Below the pieces are notes generated by a model. The model did no database searches, was not told the origin of the DNA, and saw only the letters and a list, made by a program, of their open reading frames with translations. This document shows, piece by piece, positions 1 to 6,865 of a stretch of DNA of 19,782 nt (the stretch's first letter is position 1; the number at the start of each line of letters is the position of its first letter). The stretch spans positions 1-19,782 of the forward strand of contig CAITQY010000367.1 of assembly GCA_903894655.1 (NCBI GenBank). The letters run 5' to 3'. Both the position numbers and the translations under genes were made by a program. The stretch comes from an uncultured Gemmatimonadota bacterium. Its GTDB lineage: Bacteria; Gemmatimonadota; Gemmatimonadetes; Gemmatimonadales; Gemmatimonadaceae.

Positions 1-17
1 ACGCCACACCGCCGGCG

Positions 18-848
18 CTAGCCGCGCTTGGGGGCGCGCCCGTTGGTGGTCCAGATCACGATGACACCGCAGCCCGCGTTGGTGCCGGCGAACTCACCGG
101 GCACGTCGCTGGCGCCGGTGTAGACCTCGATCGCCTGAATGTCGCGCACCGGGACCAGCGGGCCGAACATGTTGTCCACCCGCTCGTCCACCACGTAGTC
201 GGGGGAACAGCCCAACGGGGCGCGGGCCATCTGGACCAGGCAGGTCGATCCCGCACACGAGTAGCGCACCCCGCGCAGTGGGCGCATGGCATCCTGCAGC
301 GTCCCGAACTGTCCCTCCTCGAGCTGGGTGCGGGTGAGGTACTGCCCGCGGCCGGTGGTGCGACGGCGCTCGAAATCGTCGAATCGACGCCCGGCCGACA
401 TGGGGGCCGTGACGGGGACGGTGGGCAGCACCTGCGCTTTGGCGCTGTCCTCGGCGGAGAGCGTGCGTCCCACGGGATCGAGTTCGAGATCGCGCTCCAT
501 CACTTCCCGCGGCGCAAAGGCCAAGGACACCGCGCCTCGGTTGTACCCCGCCGCGCTCACCAGAAAGCGGTGAATACCGACTTTGAGCCCGTCAATGCGA
601 TACCGGCCGGCGGAGTCCGTCTGTACGCTGGCGCCGGTGGTGGTCGCGGCTACGGTCGCACCGACCAGCGGTGCGCCCGACACCGCATCGAGGATCCGGC
701 CGCGTAAGGTCGCCGCCGAGTTGACGCTTTGCGCGACGAGAGGCTTCGTGAACATGGTGAGCGCGATAAAACACGGGATGAAGCGCACGATCCATGGCGG
801 GCTCAACTGATACGGTGCGCGGTTGTATGCGAGTCGCAAAGCCGACAT
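18..848 (-). CDS. Secreted protein with carboxypeptidase-regulatory-like domain and TonB-receptor plug domain, no barrel
   Basis: This 276-residue protein has a signal peptide with a long N-region and a hydrophobic core near residues 19-32, with a likely cut after PLVA near residue 40. Residues 45-125 form a carboxypeptidase-regulatory-like beta-sandwich (TLRGRILDAVSGAPLVGATV). From about 165 to 268 the sequence resembles a TonB-dependent receptor plug: LQDAMRPLRGVR, DYVVDERVD, then IQAIEVYTGASDVPGEF and GVIVIWT. The protein stops exactly where a receptor would begin its beta-barrel. Four cysteines (198, 203, 214, 260) lie in the plug and could form disulfides. The start is supported by AGGA six bases upstream on the minus strand. 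It is divergent from the SusC gene. In the Gemmatimonadota such stand-alone plug proteins are, to my knowledge, usually annotated only by domain. The domain calls are fairly safe. The role, perhaps as a binding partner of a receptor or a periplasmic adaptor, is unknown. Confidence 0.8.
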   Translation of the reverse strand: MSALRLAYNRAPYQLSPPWIVRFIPCFIALTMFTKPLVAQSVNSAATLRGRILDAVSGAPLVGATVAATTTGASVQTDSAGRYRIDGLKVGIHRFLVSAAGYNRGAVSLAFAPREVMERDLELDPVGRTLSAEDSAKAQVLPTVPVTAPMSAGRRFDDFERRRTTGRGQYLTRTQLEEGQFGTLQDAMRPLRGVRYSCAGSTCLVQMARAPLGCSPDYVVDERVDNMFGPLVPVRDIQAIEVYTGASDVPGEFAGTNAGCGVIVIWTTNGRAPKRG

Positions 849-1025
849 GGTTGGTCCTGTAATGAAGTGATCGAATCGCGCTTATACACTTCGTCCCCAA
901 AAAAGGTCGCCAAACGGTGACCAAAGTGTGACGTTTACTGTTAAGCTCTTGCCACGGTTCCAGACGGATGGAAACCGCGACCAGCCGCGCTCTGCAGGGA
1001 CGAACTCCAAAGCTAAGGAGCAGGA
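849..1025. promoter_or_regulatory. Divergent intergenic region with palindrome and putative promoters
   Basis: This 177-base gap separates the plug-only gene (minus) from the SusC gene (plus). On the minus strand a TATAAG hexamer (886-881) sits about 33 bases before the start codon and could be a -10 box; no good -35 is visible. On the plus strand TACTGT (936-941) is a weak -10 candidate. Between them is a 7-bp hairpin or palindrome at 905-922 (GGTCGCC, loop AAAC, GGTGACC, one G-T pair). Read on the minus strand it is followed directly by six T residues, so it could be an intrinsic terminator or attenuator, or alternatively an operator between the two promoters. The SusC ribosome-binding site is AAGGAG at 1015-1020, five bases before the ATG. 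Confidence 0.4.
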
Positions 1026-4000
1026 ATGCATCACGTCATGCGGCGGTTCATCGCCGCCGCCGCCACCTTGATCTTCTTACTCAGCCCTGACGCGGCGCAA
1101 GCGCAGGCGACGATGACCATCACTGGTCGCGTTACCTCGAATGGCCAGCCGTTGGGCGGTACGCAGGTCGGCATTGTCGAGTTGTCCGCCGGTGCGGTCA
1201 CCGACCAGCAGGGACGCTACTCCTTCACCATCGATCCGGCGCGTGCCAGCAAGCCGGTCAGTCTGCTCGCGCGCAGCATCGGGTACCGTCCGCTGCGTCG
1301 CGCGATCACGCTCACGGCCGGACGCAGCGAGCAGAACTTCGAGCTCGAGAAGGACGTGCTGAATCTGGACGCCGTCGTCACCACGGGTGTGTCGGACGCG
1401 ACGTCGCAGAAGAAGACGACGTTCGCGGTGGCTGCGGTCGACAATGCGCAGATCAAGGAAGCGCCGGCCTCATCCCCGCTCGGCGCCCTCGCCGGCCGTG
1501 TGGCTGGTGCGAGTGTGACCGCCGTGAACGGCGAGCCGGGCTCGGCCCCGCGCATTCGCCTTCGTGGTCCGACGTCGCTCACGGGCAGCCAGGATCCGCT
1601 CATCATCGTCGATGGCACGATCTCGCGCCTCTCGCTCGCCGACATCAACTCGGAAGACATCGAGCGCATCGAAGTCATCAAGGGTGCCGCCGCGAGCTCG
1701 CTGTACGGATCCGACGCCGCCAACGGCGTGGTGCAGATCTTCACCAAGCGTGGCGCCGCACTGGCCGCCGGCCAGACCAGCGTGACCGTCCGCAACGAGT
1801 ACGGCAGCAACGACCTCCGCAAGACGATTCCGAACAATTTCTCGCATCCGTACAAGGTCACGGCGGCGGGTGAGTTCGCGCGCGATGCCAACGGTAATCG
1901 TATCCAGGAAGACGACAAGATCTCCGACAATTCGTACCCGAAGGTCTTCGACCAACTCGGAAACGTGTTCCGCTCGGGGCAGTTCATGACGAACTACATC
2001 TCGGTCGGCCAGCGCAACGAGAAGTCGAACTTCAATGCCTCCTTCCAGAACTCGAAGGATCAGGGCATCGCGAATCTGCTGAGCGGGTACAACCGCCAGA
2101 ACTTCCGTATGAACCTCGATCTCGAGCTGCACCCCAAGCTCGACCTGCAGACGGGCGCCTTCTACGGCCAGTCGAAGGCCGATGCGGCCGACGACAGCTC
2201 TGGCGACGCGTTCTTTGGGCTCCGTTTCCTCGAGCCGAACATCGACCTGCTGGAGAACAACCCGAACGGCACGCCGTACAAGGCCGCTATTCGCCAGACG
2301 CCGGCCTCGGGCAACGTCAGCAACCCGCTCTACAACTGGTCGAACATCCAGAACCTGAACGACCGGAACCGCTTCACGGGTACGCTCAAGGTGCGCTACC
2401 GCCCCTTCCAGTGGCTCACCTACGAAGCCAACACGAACTTCGATCGTGGCTCGCGTGAACTGCGGTCGTACACGCCGCTCGGCTACATCGGCTCTACGGG
2501 CACGGTCAGCAAGGGCAGCATCGCCAGCAGCATCGATCAGACGAAGGCGTACAACCTCGGCAGCACGCTGACGGCCACCAAGGCGACGTCCTGGTTCACG
2601 AACACCACCAAGCTGGCGTGGGTGTACGAAGACCAGAACAACACCGGCACGAGCGTCTTCGCGTCGTCGCTCACGGTGCCGCGTGTGACCGAGTTCTCGG
2701 CCGCCTCGCGCGATCCCGAGAGCCCGATCATTCCCGGCTCGTACACGCAGCCGATCCGCAACCAGAACTTCTTCGCGATCACCACGTTCGACATCAAGGA
2801 CAAGTTCATCGTCGACGGTCTCATTCGTCGCGACGAGTCCTCGTTGTTCGGTGCCGATCAGCGCTCCAAGCTCTTCAAGCGTCTCTCGGGCGCTTATCGC
2901 GTGTCGGAAGACTTCACGCTGCCTGGTGTCGACGAATTCAAGCTCCGCATGTCCTACGGCGAGGCGGGTCTCCGCCCGGTGTTCGATGCGCAGTACGAGC
3001 AGTTCGCCATTCAGGGTGGCAGCCCGGTCAAGATCACGCTCGGCAACCCGAACCTGCGTCCGGCCTTCTCGCGTGAAATCGAAGCCGGCCTCAACGTGAA
3101 CTTCCTCAAGCGGTTCACCTTCGAGTACAGCTACTCCAGCAAGATCACCGACGACCAGATCCTGAACGTTCCGGTGTCGGCCGCCACGGGTTTCCAGTCG
3201 CAGTGGCTCAACGCCGGCTCGCTTGGCGGCAAGACGCACGAAGTCCTGCTCGGCGCCGTGCTGTCCAGCAAGAAGGATTTCCTCTGGCGTGTGAACGTCG
3301 CGGGTGACCGTACGCGTCAGGTCGTGCGCAGCCTCGACGTGCCGCCGTATCTGGTGGGACCGGTGGGCAACACCACGATCTTCCGTCTCGCCGCCGGACA
3401 GCCGTTCGGTATCGTGTACGGCAGCCGGTGGCTCCGCTCGGCCGAGCAGGTGAACGAGATGATCGCCTCCAAGCGTCTCTCGGGAACGGCCGCCGACTAC
3501 GTGCAGAACGAAGAAGGCTTCTACGTCGCCAAGAGCGCCTGGCGCACGGGCGCTGAGCGTCCGCTCAAGTTCGCCGATGCCACGGGTAACACGCTGTTCC
3601 AGATCGGCGACGTGAACCCCGACTTCAACCTGAACTTCAACACCCAGATGAACTGGAAGAAGTTCTCGGTCACGGCGGTGGTGAACTGGGTGCAGGGTGG
3701 TGACATCTACAACTACACGCGTCAGTGGCCGTTCTTCGACCAGCGCGACCCCGCCTTCGACCAGCGCGGCAAGCCGGAAGTCGAGAAGAAGCCGACCACG
3801 TACTACGCCACGTTCTACAACAACTTCGACGCCAACGACTACTTCGTGGAGAACGGCAGCTACGTGCGCCTGCGCGAACTGGCCGTGAACTACGAGATCC
3901 CGGCGTCGCTGGTCAAGCGCGTGGGCATGGGTGAGGGACGCACGGCGCGTCTGGGCATCGTCGGCCGCAACCTGTTCACCTCCACGAAGTACTCCGGCTA

Positions 4001-4109
4001 CGATCCGGACGTCTCGGGTGGCGGGTCCAATCCGTTCGCGTATCGCGTCGACTACTTCACGTATCCGATCTTCAAGACGTTCACGTTCATGCTGGAGCTC
4101 GGACTGTGA
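1026..4109 (+). CDS. SusC/RagA-family TonB-linked outer-membrane transporter
   Basis: This 1027-residue protein belongs to the family of outer-membrane barrels that import oligosaccharides or peptides with a SusD-type lipoprotein, powered by TonB. It has a Sec signal peptide (cut near residue 26, AAQA), a carboxypeptidase-regulatory-like domain (about 28-112), a TonB-box-like stretch (LDAVVTTGVS, 114-123) and a plug domain (about 125-243). The plug carries the family signatures RIRLRGPTSL, PLIIVDGTI and ERIEVIKGAAASSLYGSDA, and ends in GVVQIFTKRG. The rest is barrel, rich in aromatic, Asn and Asp positions, ending in FMLELGL. There is no STN domain, so direct signalling to an anti-sigma factor is not expected. 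Length is normal for the family. AAGGAG five bases upstream fixes the ATG. The SusD partner follows immediately. The substrate cannot be read from sequence; neighbouring peptidases make peptides plausible. Confidence 0.95.
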   Translation: MHHVMRRFIAAAATLIFLLSPDAAQAQATMTITGRVTSNGQPLGGTQVGIVELSAGAVTDQQGRYSFTIDPARASKPVSLLARSIGYRPLRRAITLTAGRSEQNFELEKDVLNLDAVVTTGVSDATSQKKTTFAVAAVDNAQIKEAPASSPLGALAGRVAGASVTAVNGEPGSAPRIRLRGPTSLTGSQDPLIIVDGTISRLSLADINSEDIERIEVIKGAAASSLYGSDAANGVVQIFTKRGAALAAGQTSVTVRNEYGSNDLRKTIPNNFSHPYKVTAAGEFARDANGNRIQEDDKISDNSYPKVFDQLGNVFRSGQFMTNYISVGQRNEKSNFNASFQNSKDQGIANLLSGYNRQNFRMNLDLELHPKLDLQTGAFYGQSKADAADDSSGDAFFGLRFLEPNIDLLENNPNGTPYKAAIRQTPASGNVSNPLYNWSNIQNLNDRNRFTGTLKVRYRPFQWLTYEANTNFDRGSRELRSYTPLGYIGSTGTVSKGSIASSIDQTKAYNLGSTLTATKATSWFTNTTKLAWVYEDQNNTGTSVFASSLTVPRVTEFSAASRDPESPIIPGSYTQPIRNQNFFAITTFDIKDKFIVDGLIRRDESSLFGADQRSKLFKRLSGAYRVSEDFTLPGVDEFKLRMSYGEAGLRPVFDAQYEQFAIQGGSPVKITLGNPNLRPAFSREIEAGLNVNFLKRFTFEYSYSSKITDDQILNVPVSAATGFQSQWLNAGSLGGKTHEVLLGAVLSSKKDFLWRVNVAGDRTRQVVRSLDVPPYLVGPVGNTTIFRLAAGQPFGIVYGSRWLRSAEQVNEMIASKRLSGTAADYVQNEEGFYVAKSAWRTGAERPLKFADATGNTLFQIGDVNPDFNLNFNTQMNWKKFSVTAVVNWVQGGDIYNYTRQWPFFDQRDPAFDQRGKPEVEKKPTTYYATFYNNFDANDYFVENGSYVRLRELAVNYEIPASLVKRVGMGEGRTARLGIVGRNLFTSTKYSGYDPDVSGGGSNPFAYRVDYFTYPIFKTFTFMLELGL

Positions 4110-4135
4110 GCGCCGCCAACCGGAGTTTTGAATTC

Positions 4136-5704
4136 ATGCGAAATCGCATCCTCGCGGTCGGCATGGGGGCGCTGTTCCTCGCCGGCTGCAACACGCTCGA
4201 CGTGGAGAACCCGAACGCGCCCGATTCCAAGCGCGCGCTCGCCGATCCGGCCGCCATCGAAGCGGTGGCCGGTGGAACCCTGCGGTCGTGGTTCAACACC
4301 TACGACGGCATGGAAGGCGGCGGTCCGCTCAACACGATGGCCCGCACCTATTCGGCCTCGTGGAACAACTACAACATGAACTTCTACTCGTCGATCGACG
4401 CCGATGGCACGCGCAACACGCGCGCCTATCAGAACGATCTGGCGTCGGCCGGTCGCTCCACGATGATCGCGTACTGGCAGGGCTACTACTCCACCCTGTC
4501 GTCGGCAGTCGATGTGCTCACGGCGATTCGCAAGAACAAGCTCGTGATCACGACGGCGGCGAATACCAAGCGGGCGGAGACGATCGCGCAGCTGATGCGT
4601 GGGGCCTCACTGATGGGCATCGCGCTCAACTACGACAAGGGGTACGTGATCGACGAGAACACGGACCTCACCACGCTCGAGTACAAGACGCGCAAGCAGG
4701 TGCGTGATGCGGCTGTTGCCTCCCTGGCGGAGGCGGCGACGTTGGCCACGGCCAACACGTTCACCACGCCCAGCGGCTGGACCAACGGCACGTCGTACAC
4801 CAACGTCCAGATCGCGCAGCTGGCGCGCACGATGTCGGCGATGACGCTGGCGTACTATCCGCGCACGCCGGAAGAGAATACCGCCGTCGATTGGGCGGCC
4901 GTGTCGGCGCTCGCCGCCGGTGGTATCTCCTCGGGCGCGAAGTTCGATTTCAACTTCACCGGCGATGGCTGCTCGTCGTGGTGCCACGAGATTCTGTATT
5001 GGTTTAACGCGTTCGATGGCGGTCGCGTGAGCACGCGCGTGGCGAATCTGCTCGATCCCGCTACGCAGCGCACGCCGTATCCGGCTGGCGGCAACGACCG
5101 TCCTAATTCCCCTGACAAGCGTCTTGGGGATGGCTCCTTCGGTCCGGACGACGAAGACTTCGCCGGCTACTTCGGCGTGATTCCCAAGACGGCCAAGGGC
5201 GGCACCGACTTCGTGTATTCCACGGAAGAGATCTACCGCCCGGATCGTGGCATGTACCACCAGTCCAACATCGGACACGTCCGCTACGACAAGTCCGGCG
5301 AGCAGTCGCCGAATGCGATCTACGGTGGCTTTGGTGTGGCGCCGGTGATCACCCGCAACCAGAACGATCTGCTCTGGGCGGAAGCCGAACTGCGTCGCTC
5401 CGGTGGTAACCTGACCACGGCTGCAAACCTGATTAACAACACGCGCGTCGATCGCGGCGGTCTCTCGGCCGCGACCGCGGGTGAAGGACAGGCGGCTCTG
5501 CTTACGAAGCTGATCTACGAGCAGGAAGTGGAGCTGCTCGGCCTCGGCGCTGCGCCCTACTACCAGCGTCGTCGTGTCACCGGCGGTCTGCTGGCGGGAA
5601 CGCCGCGCGAAATGCCGGTGCCGGCCAAGGAACTCGCCGTGAAGAACCAGGAGTTCTACACGTTCGGCGGCACGGGGATCGCCAACAGCGTAACTCCGCC
5701 GTGA
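4136..5704 (+). CDS. SusD/RagB-family outer-membrane lipoprotein
   Basis: This is the surface lipoprotein lid that pairs with the SusC barrel to capture substrate. The ATG at 4136 is chosen because CGGAG (4121-4125) precedes it by ten bases and because it gives a short, classic lipoprotein signal peptide with lipobox LAGC (Cys18). An upstream GTG overlapping the SusC stop (4106) would only lengthen the N-region. The mature protein begins with the typical LDVENPNAPD motif. The helical TPR-like body includes QIAQLARTMSAMTLAYYP, and the C-terminal signature includes LLWAEAELRRSGG and LIYEQEVELLGLG. At 522 residues it is of usual length. A CSSWC pair (Cys279 and Cys283) is uncommon and could form a local disulfide. 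It is cotranscribed with SusC (26-base gap) and followed by a strong hairpin. The family call is secure; the ligand is unknown. Confidence 0.92.
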   Translation: MRNRILAVGMGALFLAGCNTLDVENPNAPDSKRALADPAAIEAVAGGTLRSWFNTYDGMEGGGPLNTMARTYSASWNNYNMNFYSSIDADGTRNTRAYQNDLASAGRSTMIAYWQGYYSTLSSAVDVLTAIRKNKLVITTAANTKRAETIAQLMRGASLMGIALNYDKGYVIDENTDLTTLEYKTRKQVRDAAVASLAEAATLATANTFTTPSGWTNGTSYTNVQIAQLARTMSAMTLAYYPRTPEENTAVDWAAVSALAAGGISSGAKFDFNFTGDGCSSWCHEILYWFNAFDGGRVSTRVANLLDPATQRTPYPAGGNDRPNSPDKRLGDGSFGPDDEDFAGYFGVIPKTAKGGTDFVYSTEEIYRPDRGMYHQSNIGHVRYDKSGEQSPNAIYGGFGVAPVITRNQNDLLWAEAELRRSGGNLTTAANLINNTRVDRGGLSAATAGEGQAALLTKLIYEQEVELLGLGAAPYYQRRRVTGGLLAGTPREMPVPAKELAVKNQEFYTFGGTGIANSVTPP

Positions 5705-5751
5705 TGCCGTGCGCGCATCCGATCAGCATCTCGTGATCGGGTCGTGAGTAC

Positions 5752-5785
5752 AGAGAGGCCGAGCGCATACGCGTTCGGCCTCTCT
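5752..5785 (+). terminator. Strong hairpin ending the SusCD operon
   Basis: An 11-bp perfect stem (AGAGAGGCCGA at 5752-5762 with TCGGCCTCTCT at 5775-5785) is extended inward by four more pairs, one of them G-T, to a four-base loop (ATAC). It lies 47 bases after the SusD stop. No U-tract follows, so termination may be weak or the hairpin may stabilise the 3' end of the message. Confidence 0.65.
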
Positions 5786-5813
5786 GGTTATTCGGGTGTC
5801 TTCTCGGTTTCTT

Positions 5814-6836
5814 ATGCATATGGCATTCGGTCGTCGGTTCTATCCTCTCCGATCTGCTGTGGCGCTCGCGTACGGAGCCGTTGTTCTCGGCTGTCGGGAC
5901 AGCGCGCCGGCCGCAGCACGTGTCGAGGTGCCGTGGTCGGCGGCACCAGAAATGCCACCGGCGCTGGCGCTCACCGTCGTGGCCACGGAGGCGCGATGGG
6001 AAGCGCGGGTGGCTGGTGACACCGCCATCCGACTGCTGGTTACGCCTCGAGGCGATGATCGCATGACCGCGCGCCTGTGTGGCCATTTGGTCACGCGCAG
6101 CATCGCGGCGGCGGCCATTCCCTTCGGGCTGCCCATCGATACGACCATGCCTCCACTGGCAATCCGTTTGGTCGATGGCGACAGCGTGAGCGGAATGCGC
6201 TACCTCGTCCCGGGTGCGCAGGGCTACTACCGTTTCGAGGGGGTATCGCGTGACGGGTCGCGACGCGTCAGCGTGCGCTGGCCGATCACCTCCAACCCCG
6301 CCCGCCCCATCCCGGTTGGTGCCGCGGATTCGCTGATCGAAGCGGCAGTGACCCCGAATCCGTACATGCTCGACAGCGCCATGCGCTCCATACGGCTCGG
6401 CACGAGCGCGATCCAAACGGATCTGAGTGCGCTACTACCTGCCGACTCGGCGCGTGCGGTGGCGATGCCGCTCGTTCGGGACTTTCCGGACCAACCATTT
6501 CTGCTCAGTGAGGCCTGTCCGCAGGCGACCATCCTGTTGCCGGTGCTGGCCCGCGTCGATCAGAAATTGCGCGTCCCGGTGCGTCCCGGTGATCGGATCA
6601 GCGCGCGGGCATTGCAGGGCGAGGGCACGGTGCAGCTGTCGTTCGACGAGGCGCCTCCGGCCTCAACATCCCCCGCCGCGCGGCAAGCAATTCCCGAGGC
6701 GTCGTTCATCGCGTCCGACAGCGGACGCGTTACCGTGCGGGTGCGTGTCCAGGTCGTGCCGCGCGTGCAGCAAGCGGAGCAGAGCCTCGTGATCTCGGTG
6801 GGACGGACGGCAGCGAGGCGCAACGGCGGGACGTAA
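5814..6836 (+). CDS. Putative lipoprotein of unknown function
   Basis: I do not recognise this 340-residue protein. It begins with basic residues, then a hydrophobic stretch ending in AVVLGC, a good lipobox (Cys27 if translation starts at 5814). A GTG at 5796 and an ATG at 5820 are alternative starts, and none has a clear Shine-Dalgarno site. The mature part is rich in Val, Ala and Arg with alternating beta-like patterns: ALTVVATEARWEARVAGDTAIRL is the longest early one, and VRVRVQVVPRV lies near the end. This suggests a mostly beta protein. Single Cys residues lie near 90 and 240. It begins just after the SusCD terminator and ends 29 bases before the S9 peptidase, so it probably shares a transcript with the peptidase. 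Reading-frame length and codon use argue it is real. Function is not assignable. Confidence 0.65.
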   Translation: MHMAFGRRFYPLRSAVALAYGAVVLGCRDSAPAAARVEVPWSAAPEMPPALALTVVATEARWEARVAGDTAIRLLVTPRGDDRMTARLCGHLVTRSIAAAAIPFGLPIDTTMPPLAIRLVDGDSVSGMRYLVPGAQGYYRFEGVSRDGSRRVSVRWPITSNPARPIPVGAADSLIEAAVTPNPYMLDSAMRSIRLGTSAIQTDLSALLPADSARAVAMPLVRDFPDQPFLLSEACPQATILLPVLARVDQKLRVPVRPGDRISARALQGEGTVQLSFDEAPPASTSPAARQAIPEASFIASDSGRVTVRVRVQVVPRVQQAEQSLVISVGRTAARRNGGT

Positions 6837-6865
6837 TTTCGGGTAGACCTTTTACCCACCTGTCC

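Noticed and set aside
1470..3239. Long open frame (589 codons) antisense to the SusC gene
   Set aside because: It is rich in Arg, Val and Glu with no recognisable domain, and mirrors the GC-rich codon pattern of SusC. It is a shadow frame.
6571..6590. Direct repeat of a 10-base unit (GCGTCCCGGT) in the unknown lipoprotein gene
   Set aside because: Two copies only, coding for a short Val-Pro-Val-Arg-Pro stretch. This fits ordinary codon use.
6841..6857. Small hairpin GGGTA / TACCC before the S9 peptidase
   Set aside because: Only five pairs with a seven-base loop, which is likely by chance.
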